Positions 1 to 5,560 of a stretch of 8,208 bases of DNA are shown here, piece by piece. The notes beneath the pieces are model-generated. The model was not told the origin of the DNA and ran no database searches. It saw only the letters and a program-made list of their open reading frames with translations. Numbering within the stretch: position 1 is the first letter of the stretch; each line of letters begins with the position of its first letter. A program made the translations under genes and the position numbers. This stretch comes from Candidatus Omnitrophota bacterium (GTDB lineage Bacteria; Omnitrophota; Koll11; Gygaellales; Profunditerraquicolaceae): positions 1 through 8,208 of the forward strand of contig JAQULD010000074.1 of NCBI GenBank assembly GCA_028719045.1. Direction: 5' to 3'.

Positions 1-696
1 GTTAAGGGACTTGGATATCTCATAGAGCCTTTTGGTGTTGGCGCTGGTCCTTGAGCCGATAATGATCATTACATCGTTTTCAAGGGGCATTTTCCTTATT
101 TCGTCCTGTTTGCTCTTAGTGGGCACGCAGATGGTATTAAAAAATCTCAGGTTTTTTACGAGCGGTTTCAATGTTTTAAGGATACTCAGGACTTTATCGA
201 TATTCTGGGTGGACTGGACCACAACCGCGGCTTTGGCGACCTTCTTTATCTCTTTTACCGGCAGGTTTTTAGCGTTATCGATGACCACGGCTTTGGTTTT
301 CAGCTGCCCGACAATGCCGAGGACCTCATCATGTAACTTGTCCCCGATGATTATCACGCGGTAGCCTTTGCGTTCCATGTCCCGGGCGATCTTATGGATT
401 TCCTTGACCATGGTGCAGGTGGCATCGACCACCTGATAGCCCAGGTTTTCTCCTTTTTTAATCGTTGTGAGGCTGGCTCCATGGGCGCGGATAAGAAGGA
501 TTTTTCCTTTGCCGCAGGACAGCCTTTTTACTTTTTTTATCCCGACTTTATTTATCTGGCTTACCACATCCTCATTGTGGACTATGTCCCCTAATATATA
601 TACTTCTTTTTTTTGTTTGGCGGTGGCAAGCGCTATGTTAATAGCCCTTCTTACGCCGAAGCAGAAACCGGAAGATTTAGCTAAATTTATTTTCAT
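1..696 (-). CDS. ispH: 4-hydroxy-3-methylbut-2-enyl diphosphate reductase (IspH/LytB), C-terminus cut by window edge
   Basis: This is the last enzyme of the MEP pathway: an oxygen-sensitive [4Fe-4S] protein that reduces HMBPP to IPP and DMAPP in the cytoplasm. I read 232 codons from the ATG at 696 to the window edge; the family is usually about 280-320 residues, so roughly the last fifth is missing. Seen directly: the N-terminal SGFCFGVRRA block with cluster ligand Cys12, DATC with Cys94, and TIC with Cys190, which match the three conserved cluster cysteines. Substrate-site residues His40 (DIVHN), His72 (RAHG), His122 and Glu124 (LHDEV), Thr163 (QSTQ), and Ser218/Asn220 (TSANTKRLYE) are also present. 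Small deviations are SAN where SSN is usual and KQ after the third cysteine where RQ is usual. The start is fixed by homology: the family begins a few residues before GFC. No Shine-Dalgarno sequence precedes it. Identification is very secure. Confidence 0.96.
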   Translation of the reverse strand, partial: MKINLAKSSGFCFGVRRAINIALATAKQKKEVYILGDIVHNEDVVSQINKVGIKKVKRLSCGKGKILLIRAHGASLTTIKKGENLGYQVVDATCTMVKEIHKIARDMERKGYRVIIIGDKLHDEVLGIVGQLKTKAVVIDNAKNLPVKEIKKVAKAAVVVQSTQNIDKVLSILKTLKPLVKNLRFFNTICVPTKSKQDEIRKMPLENDVMIIIGSRTSANTKRLYEISKSLN

Positions 697-703
697 AACC
701 AAT

Positions 704-731
704 ATTCTACACTAATCGCGGCCTAAATCAA
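704..731 (-). promoter_or_regulatory. Sigma70-like promoter for ispH
   Basis: On the minus strand the -35 box TTGATT (726-731) and the -10 box TAGAAT (704-709) are separated by 16 bp. The expected start of transcription is about 696-698, at or next to the ispH ATG (696). There would then be no 5' leader, which fits the absence of a Shine-Dalgarno sequence. The boxes are good by eye but not tested. Confidence 0.5.
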
Positions 732-771
732 GGCTAACGTTAGAAAGGCTCAGGAGGGGATTATTTTTATT

Positions 772-800
772 TTGAACACAGGGCTTTTATGGATTACAAT
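772..800 (+). promoter_or_regulatory. Sigma70-like promoter for the TPR-protein gene
   Basis: The -35 box TTGAAC (772-777) and the -10 box TACAAT (795-800) are separated by exactly 17 bp. Transcription would start near 806-808, leaving a leader of about 30 nt that contains the ribosome binding site AAGGGGGT (822-829), 7 nt before the ATG at 837. The spacing and near-consensus hexamers make this one of the better promoter candidates in the window. Confidence 0.55.
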
Positions 801-836
801 AGTTTAAGACAGCTGTAATTTAAGGGGGTCCCGGCC

Positions 837-1715
837 ATGAAAAGAATATTTTTATCCTTGTTTTTTTGTTTTGTCCTTTGGCCTTCCTGCCTGCTCGCGG
901 CGGACTGGAAGGTGCTGCATGAACGCGCGGACAGGACCGGGCTCATAGAGGCCAAGCTAAGCGCGCGAAATAACCCGGCTTCGGAAGATGACCTGTATAT
1001 CCTGGGGCTGGTTTATTTTAATATGCACCGGGATAATGACGCCAGGGACGCCTTTAACGAAATTTTGAGGTCTAATCCGGGTTCGATCAAAGCGAAATGG
1101 GGGGAGGCGGAATTCTTAAGGAGAAGCCATGAGCTGGGGGAGGCGGAGAGGGCGCTATTGGAAATAATAAAAACAGCCCCTGAATTCTGGCCGGCTTATA
1201 TAAGCCTTGCGTACGTAAGATTCATAAAAACCGATTTTGATGGATCGGTGAGGCTTTCAGAGCAGGTCTTACGGCAGGGCCGGGGCAAGGTGGACTTAAG
1301 CAATTATGTGCGCGCGCATTTGCTGCTCGCGGGCTCTAAAGGTGTTATCGCCCATTTCGGGGGGCTGGTTTCCAAATTGATAAACGGGGTTTCGGTATAT
1401 CCAAATCTGGAAAAAGCGGAAAACCTTAAACCTGAATCCGCTGAAGTAAAATTCGGGATGGGCGCTTTTTACCTTCTTGCCCCTCCAATAGACGGCGGAA
1501 ACATAAACGAAGCGGAAAAATATCTCCAAGACGCGATCAAGCTGGATAAGTATTTTGCCGACCCTTACGTAAGGCTTGCCCAGGTTTACGGGGTTAAAGG
1601 CGATAAAGCCAAATACGAAGAATATTTAAATAAGGCCCTGGAAATCGACCCTTTGAATGAGCTGGCGTTGGATGTTAAGAGCGGAAGATGCAGGTTTATC
1701 TGCGTGGGCAGGTAG
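837..1715 (+). CDS. Exported tetratricopeptide-repeat protein of unknown specific role
   Basis: The 292-residue product has a typical Sec signal peptide: MKR, then a hydrophobic core to about residue 20, with likely cleavage after LLA near residue 21 or 22. Cys18 lies in WPSC, which is a poor lipobox, so a soluble periplasmic protein is more likely than a lipoprotein. The rest is helical repeats. TPR-like units fall at about 51-83, 84-117 and 118-150, with clear units at about 203-237 and 240-273; the last ends in NKALEIDP. Between them, residues 165-200 form a glycine-containing segment (GVIAHFGGLVSKLINGV) and a loop APPIDGGN at 215-222. Both are reminiscent of uncharacterised bacterial envelope TPR proteins. 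TPR domains bind other proteins, and the partner cannot be read from sequence. The gene is monocistronic and faces the prenyl synthase gene. The start is supported by the signal peptide and a ribosome binding site at 822-829. Confidence 0.85.
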   Translation: MKRIFLSLFFCFVLWPSCLLAADWKVLHERADRTGLIEAKLSARNNPASEDDLYILGLVYFNMHRDNDARDAFNEILRSNPGSIKAKWGEAEFLRRSHELGEAERALLEIIKTAPEFWPAYISLAYVRFIKTDFDGSVRLSEQVLRQGRGKVDLSNYVRAHLLLAGSKGVIAHFGGLVSKLINGVSVYPNLEKAENLKPESAEVKFGMGAFYLLAPPIDGGNINEAEKYLQDAIKLDKYFADPYVRLAQVYGVKGDKAKYEEYLNKALEIDPLNELALDVKSGRCRFICVGR

Positions 1716-1719
1716 CGGG

Positions 1720-2760
1720 TTAGAGCGACAGGATCTGCCTGGCGTAGGAATAAAGGAATTCTTTGTAAAGTGTCCGCATTTTGGAAGTTTTGATAAGTGC
1801 CTGGGCCTGGCTGATAAGGCCGGAAATCTCTTTTTTCGCAAAATCCAGGGCTCCGGAAGCGGTTATGATCTTGCGGATCGCCACGAGATCAACGCGGCTT
1901 ATTTTTTCTTTTGATAGTATTTTTTTGATCTCAGACCTCGCGTTTCGCCCTGAATGGTTGAAGGCATACCAGATCAAGACGGTTTTTTTGGCCTCTTGCA
2001 GGTCGGTAAGTATGGATTTTCCTATCCCTTTTTCATTCCCAAACATGCCCAGGACGTCATCTTTGATCTGGAACGCCCTTCCTAAATAAATCCCGTATTT
2101 AAAAAGAATGTCCGCTTGTGTTTCCTGCGCCCCGGCTAACGCCGCTCCCATGGAAAGTGGAGCGGCAAAGGTGTAGATCGCCGTCTTAAAATCGTATATT
2201 TTGTAGATATCTTCCTTGGTTATCCGGGAAACGTCTTTTATGCCGTATAAAAGCTCGATAAATTCCCCGCATCCGGTGTAAACGGCGGCGTCGATAAGTT
2301 TTTTCAGCGCGTTTTCCTTGCGCCGCAGGTCTTCTTCCACGGATAAAAAGGCCTCCAGGCCCATCGCGTACATTATGTCCCCTGAAACTATAGCCAGGTC
2401 CTGGCCGTTAAATTTGGCGTTTTGATATTTGCCCAGATAATCATTTAGCATTTTATGCATGGAGGGTTTGCCTCTTCTGAGCAGGGACTTGTCGATGATA
2501 TCGTCGTGTACAAGCATGAAATCGTGGAGCATCTCCAGGGAAAGGGCGCTGGTGTAAAGCCCGCGCGGGTTACGCCCGGAAAAACCGCGGTATCCGATTA
2601 TAAAAAGGATGGGGCGGGCGCGTTTCCCTTTCCTTAAGACAAAATCGCTTACGCATTTGAACAATACCGGCGAGGCTTGCCTAAGCAGGTATTTTTTATC
2701 TAACCCGGCAAGAAAAACAGGGAGTTCTTTTTCGATGTTATTTTTTATTTTATTTATCAT
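1720..2760 (-). CDS. Polyprenyl synthetase family protein, probable short-chain (C15-C20) trans-prenyl diphosphate synthase
   Basis: A head-to-tail condensing enzyme that adds IPP units to an allylic diphosphate, 346 residues. Seen: the IPP-binding block GKRARP (45-50), the first aspartate-rich motif DDIID (86-90), RRGKPSMH (95-102), GD at 127-128, FKTA (191-194), and the second aspartate motif FQIKDDVLG (230-238) followed by a GKS-TDLQEAKKT stretch. The second motif is DDxxG rather than DDxxD, a form familiar in archaeal and actinobacterial GGPP/FPP synthases. The first motif has no two-residue insertion, and the residue five before it is Phe81. In known enzymes an aromatic residue there limits the product to about C15-C20. 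A GGPP or FPP synthase is therefore more likely than a long-chain octaprenyl synthase, though product length is inference. It lies beside ispH and diverges from a UbiA prenyltransferase. The ATG at 2760 has no Shine-Dalgarno sequence. Confidence 0.92.
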   Translation of the reverse strand: MINKIKNNIEKELPVFLAGLDKKYLLRQASPVLFKCVSDFVLRKGKRARPILFIIGYRGFSGRNPRGLYTSALSLEMLHDFMLVHDDIIDKSLLRRGKPSMHKMLNDYLGKYQNAKFNGQDLAIVSGDIMYAMGLEAFLSVEEDLRRKENALKKLIDAAVYTGCGEFIELLYGIKDVSRITKEDIYKIYDFKTAIYTFAAPLSMGAALAGAQETQADILFKYGIYLGRAFQIKDDVLGMFGNEKGIGKSILTDLQEAKKTVLIWYAFNHSGRNARSEIKKILSKEKISRVDLVAIRKIITASGALDFAKKEISGLISQAQALIKTSKMRTLYKEFLYSYARQILSL

Positions 2761-2766
2761 GACTTT

Positions 2767-2782
2767 ATGTTAACATATATGT
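2767..2782. repeat. Two overlapping 10-bp palindromes in the divergent promoter, possible operator
   Basis: ATGTTAACAT (2767-2776) and ACATATATGT (2773-2782) are each perfect palindromes and share the four bases ACAT. The first covers the predicted -10 box of the minus-strand prenyl synthase gene. Both lie in the only 61 bp available to control both directions. AT-rich palindromes arise by chance in such DNA, so the operator role is inference. Confidence 0.35.
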
Positions 2783-2795
2783 AAATTTAAAGCAA
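2767..2795 (-). promoter_or_regulatory. Sigma70-like promoter for the prenyl synthase gene
   Basis: Minus-strand boxes TTGCTT (2790-2795) and TAACAT (2767-2772) are separated by 17 bp. The -10 box ends only 6 nt before the ATG at 2760, so the transcript would begin at or beside the start codon. This repeats the leaderless arrangement predicted for ispH. Confidence 0.4.
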
Positions 2796-2808
2796 ATAAA
2801 TATACCGC

Positions 2809-2815
2809 AGGAGGT
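2809..2815 (+). promoter_or_regulatory. Strong ribosome binding site that fixes the UbiA start
   Basis: AGGAGGT lies 6 nt before the ATG at 2822. A nearby ATG at 2817 is out of frame, so the site decides for 2822. A plus-strand promoter must also lie in 2761-2808; a TTAACA at 2770-2775 could be its -35 box, but I see no convincing -10 at the right distance. Confidence 0.75.
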
Positions 2816-2821
2816 TATGTC

Positions 2822-3736
2822 ATGGATAAGAATTTTCCCGCTAATTTCGCGAGAGCCTTGAGGCTTCCCTTTGTCACGGCGAGCGCCCTCCCTTTTATGA
2901 TCGGCTCTTTCTTCGTAAAATTCCAGCTTAACTTTGTAAACTTTTTATTGGGGCTTACTGCCGCAGTCTGCATGCACTTAAGCGCAAACCTTATCAATGA
3001 TTACGCCGATTCCAAAAGCGGTTCTGACTGGAAAGATACTAAATTCTACGGCTTTTTCGGAGGCTCTAAACTCATACAGGAAAAAGTATTTACCGAAGAT
3101 TTCTACCGCAGGACGGCGATCATTTTTTGCGCCATTGCCGGGTTTTCCGTGCTGGCCCTCGCGGTCAGATTAAAGAGCATCGCCATCATAGCGTATTTTT
3201 TAGCGATACTTTTTCTCGCCTGGGCATATTCTGTCAAACCTTTAAGGCTTTGCGAAAGAAAACTGGGAGAGCCGGTCATTTTCATTCTTTTCGGCCCGGC
3301 GCTGGTCATGGGAGGGTTCTTTATCCAGACCAGGATGTTCCCCACGTTTGCCGGGTTCCTGCTTTCTTTGCCGGCGGGCTTTTTGGTCACGGCGATTTTA
3401 TTCGCAAATGAGGTGGCTGATTTTTCCGTGGATAAAGATTCGGGCAAATTTACCTGGGTAAGCCTGTTAGGGCATGGCAGGGCGTATGTGCTTTACTGCG
3501 CTTTGATGGCGGCCGCATTTCTTTCCATTCCTTTGAATTTCGTTTACAAAAACCTGACTTCGTTCTCTCTCTTTGCGCTTTTGTTCCTGCTGCCGGCGAT
3601 CAAAGCCGCCAGCATTTTAAAGAAAGACTATCAAGACAAGGCCAAATTAGTGGAATCTTCCAGATTGACCATCCTTACGCATGCCTCTGTAAGTATCATC
3701 CTGATAGTGGATTTACTCATATGCAAAAAGTTCTGA
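2822..3736 (+). CDS. UbiA-family prenyltransferase, MenA-like
   Basis: A 304-residue integral membrane enzyme that transfers a prenyl chain from its diphosphate to an aromatic or other acceptor. Hydrophobic segments run through the protein, about eight in all. The two metal/diphosphate-binding motifs are clear: NDYADSKSGSD at 59-69 and NEVADFSVDKDSGK at 196-209. After the first motif comes GGSKLIQE (80-87), and SVKPLRLCERKLGE (137-150) follows mid-protein. These resemble 1,4-dihydroxy-2-naphthoate prenyltransferases (MenA) and relatives rather than UbiA/COQ2 or archaeal DGGGP synthases, which carry an RP motif after the first aspartate motif. No other menaquinone head-group gene is visible, so the acceptor is unproven. 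The end overlaps the next gene by 16 nt, which suggests translational coupling. The family is certain; the MenA-like role is likely. Confidence 0.9.
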   Translation: MDKNFPANFARALRLPFVTASALPFMIGSFFVKFQLNFVNFLLGLTAAVCMHLSANLINDYADSKSGSDWKDTKFYGFFGGSKLIQEKVFTEDFYRRTAIIFCAIAGFSVLALAVRLKSIAIIAYFLAILFLAWAYSVKPLRLCERKLGEPVIFILFGPALVMGGFFIQTRMFPTFAGFLLSLPAGFLVTAILFANEVADFSVDKDSGKFTWVSLLGHGRAYVLYCALMAAAFLSIPLNFVYKNLTSFSLFALLFLLPAIKAASILKKDYQDKAKLVESSRLTILTHASVSIILIVDLLICKKF

Positions 3737-4848
3737 TCATCGGCGGCGGTTTCGCCGGCCTTTCCGCGGCCCAAAAGTTATGCCGGTATAAAAAAACTTT
3801 TAACATAAGCTTGATCGATAAGCAGGCGCAATTTAATTTCCTGCCTATGCTGCCCGATGTGATCGGCAGGCGAGTAAACCCCGGGCGGCTGGTTTACGGC
3901 CTGGAGGATATCGGGGCGCGGTTTGGTTTTGAATTTATCCGGGGCGCGGTTACTTCCGTAGATCTAAAAATGAAGCTGGTGCAGACTTCCTCCGGCCCCC
4001 TGAAGTATGACTATCTGATTATCGCCAGCGGTTCCGAAACTAACTTTTACAATAACCGGGTTATAGAAAAATACGCCTGCAAGCTGGATAATGCCGAAGA
4101 TAGCAGGAAAATCCTCCAGACGTTGAATGATTCTGATTTTGACGAGTACGTCGTATCCGGAGGGGGATATACGGGGATTGAGATAGCAATAAGCATCAAG
4201 GAGTACCTGTCCAGGAGAGCGAAGGCGAAAAGGGTAATTATCGTAGAACGGCAGCCGAACATACTCGGCATGCTGCCTGAGTGGATGAAGTCTTACGCGT
4301 TAAGCAACCTGCAGAAGCTCGGCATAGAAGTCCTGTGTAATAATACGGTAGAGAAGATAGAAGGCCGCAGGGTCTTTCTGTCAGGAAAAGAAACTTTTGA
4401 GAACGCACTTCTTATCTGGTGCGCGGGGGTAAGGACCGCGGATTTTGTGCAGGCGCAAGAGGCACGGAAAAACCCCCAGGGCCGGTTGATCGTGGATGGA
4501 TATTTACGGCTCGATGAATTTTGTTTTGTAGCCGGAGACGCCGCATGTGTCGCTAGCGGACAAGGGTTCTTAAGGATGGCGGTGCAGTTCGCGATAACCG
4601 AGGGACGGGTGGCCGCGGAAAATATAAAGAACCTGGTGTATAAAAGGCCGCTTAAGAAATACAGGCCGCTGGACCTCGGGTTGATTATCCCTATGGCAAA
4701 CAACCGTTCGTGCGGAAAGGTGATGGGCATTAAGATGAGAGGTTTTCCGCCTACCCTGTTCCATTTTTTGATGTGCATCTACCGTTCTTACGGATTGAAA
4801 AACAAATTCGGGGTAATAAAAGACTTACTGGTTAACAAGGAGGTGTAG
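3721..4848 (+). CDS. NAD(P)/FAD-dependent oxidoreductase, type II NADH dehydrogenase (NDH-2)-like
   Basis: The 375-residue flavoprotein has two Rossmann folds. The FAD-binding GGGFAG is at 8-13 with acidic Asp33 after the second strand. The NADH-binding GGGYTGIE is at 147-154 with Glu176 in VERQP, where an acidic residue normally favours NADH over NADPH. LIWCAGVRT (231-239) and FVAGDAA (269-275) complete the FAD site. MAVQFAITEG (286-295) aligns with the NDH-2 quinone-site region, and the C-terminus (about 340-375) looks like the membrane-anchoring amphipathic helices. NDH-2 passes electrons from NADH to quinone on the cytoplasmic face without pumping protons. At 375 residues it is somewhat shorter than the usual 400-430. 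It has no ribosome binding site of its own worth the name and starts inside the UbiA gene, so it is probably translated by coupling. A different quinone-linked or disulfide-type flavoprotein is possible. Confidence 0.82.
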   Translation: MQKVLIIGGGFAGLSAAQKLCRYKKTFNISLIDKQAQFNFLPMLPDVIGRRVNPGRLVYGLEDIGARFGFEFIRGAVTSVDLKMKLVQTSSGPLKYDYLIIASGSETNFYNNRVIEKYACKLDNAEDSRKILQTLNDSDFDEYVVSGGGYTGIEIAISIKEYLSRRAKAKRVIIVERQPNILGMLPEWMKSYALSNLQKLGIEVLCNNTVEKIEGRRVFLSGKETFENALLIWCAGVRTADFVQAQEARKNPQGRLIVDGYLRLDEFCFVAGDAACVASGQGFLRMAVQFAITEGRVAAENIKNLVYKRPLKKYRPLDLGLIIPMANNRSCGKVMGIKMRGFPPTLFHFLMCIYRSYGLKNKFGVIKDLLVNKEV

Positions 4849-4849
4849 C

Positions 4850-5245
4850 ATGAAGGGATGGGGAAGTTTGCCTTTGAGGCTGGGTTTGGGAATAATGTTC
4901 GCCGCCCATGGCTTGCAGCAGGCTTTCGGAATGCTGGGAGGCCCCGGCCTGCAGGGATTCGCGAAAATGCTTTCGAATATGGGATTCGGCCCTTCGGTAT
5001 TTTGGGCGGGGCTGGCGGCTTACTCGGAGTTGATAGGGGGGCTGTGCCTGATATTAGGCATATTTACCAGGCTGGCTACGATCCCGTTACTAATATTCAT
5101 GCTGGTGGCTGTGATCAAAGTGCATCTGGCCAAAGGTTTCTTTCTTTCCGCGGGCGGCTATGAGTATAATTTTATCATAGTCTGCGGATTAATATCGTTA
5201 TTGATAACGGGGCCGGGTAAATTCAGCTTAACGAAGAAATTTTAA
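4850..5245 (+). CDS. DoxX family membrane protein
   Basis: A 131-residue protein with four predicted membrane helices. Typical DoxX features are the N-terminal LRLGLGIMFAAHGLQ stretch, a conserved glutamate in the second helix (AYSELIGGLCLILG), VHLAKGFF, and the C-terminal GGYEYNF block with LLITGPGKFSL. The family includes the small subunit of thiosulfate:quinone oxidoreductase and mycobacterial DoxX, but most members have no known activity. Here it follows the NDH-2-like gene by one base. A strong ribosome binding site AAGGAGGTG (4837-4845) overlaps that gene's stop codon. The pairing suggests a redox role at the membrane, perhaps quinone-linked; this is inferred from context only. Confidence 0.88.
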   Translation: MKGWGSLPLRLGLGIMFAAHGLQQAFGMLGGPGLQGFAKMLSNMGFGPSVFWAGLAAYSELIGGLCLILGIFTRLATIPLLIFMLVAVIKVHLAKGFFLSAGGYEYNFIIVCGLISLLITGPGKFSLTKKF

Positions 5246-5279
5246 TAACACGCGGCGGGTTATAATTAATGGAGGGAAA

Positions 5280-5552
5280 ATGGATTGGAAGATTTTTTTT
5301 GCCACGTTCGGCGCGGTGTTCCTCGCGGAATTAGCCGATAAAACGCAGATGGTGGGGCTCGGTATGGCGGCTAAGTCGGGCAAGCCCGTTTCAGTCTGGC
5401 TTGGTTCGGTCTGCGGATATATGCTTGTTACTTTGATTACGGTGCTGGTCGGCGTAGCATTGTCGAGGTTCCTGAAACCGGAGATCATCAGATACTCGGG
5501 CGCTTGCCTTTTCATCATTATCGGCGTCCTGATGTTACTGAAAATCATTTAG
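5280..5552 (+). CDS. Single-domain GDT1/TMEM165 (UPF0016) family transporter
   Basis: A 90-residue membrane protein with three hydrophobic segments. The family signature E-x-G-D-K/R-S/T appears as ELADKT at 17-22, with alanine in place of glycine. Eukaryotic and many bacterial members are about 190 residues or more and carry two such domains. Here there is one domain and no second copy adjacent, so the working unit would be a homodimer. The family is linked to Mn2+ and Ca2+ export or exchange; the substrate here is not shown. The start has GGAGGG at 5271-5276, close to the ATG. It sits 34 bp after doxX, the largest gap inside the six-gene run. Confidence 0.88.
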   Translation: MDWKIFFATFGAVFLAELADKTQMVGLGMAAKSGKPVSVWLGSVCGYMLVTLITVLVGVALSRFLKPEIIRYSGACLFIIIGVLMLLKII

Positions 5553-5560
5553 GACATATG

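Noticed and set aside
32..715. Open frames on the plus strand (32-364, 394-594, 467-715)
   Set aside because: They lie antisense to ispH, whose cluster cysteines and substrate residues are all in the minus-strand frame. Their translations show no family features.
879..896. Possible lipobox at Cys18 of the TPR protein
   Set aside because: WPSC lacks the usual Leu at -3, and a standard signal peptidase I site follows directly, so a lipoprotein call is not justified.
1729..1741. CAGG-ATCTG-CCTG inverted repeat near the convergent stop codons as a terminator
   Set aside because: It has only a 4-bp stem and no T tract on either strand.
3103..3447. Minus-strand open frame inside the UbiA gene, and similar ones at 4293-4778 and 6059-6496
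   Set aside because: They are antisense to genes with clear motifs, have no ribosome binding sites, and their translations are unlike known proteins.
2822..3736. Archaeal-type DGGGP synthase as the identity of the UbiA protein, prompted by the archaeal-like prenyl synthase next door
   Set aside because: The GGSKLIQE segment after the first aspartate motif is MenA-like, and the RP motif expected of DGGGP synthase is missing.
5261..5266. Perfect TATAAT before the UPF0016 gene
   Set aside because: No -35 box lies at 16-18 bp, there is no TGn extension, and the predicted start would remove part of the ribosome binding site. An internal promoter is possible but unsupported.
5504..5560. Earlier in-frame start for malQ at 5504
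   Set aside because: It would overlap the UPF0016 gene by 49 nt and add residues without family similarity. AGGA at 5551-5554 supports the start at 5561.
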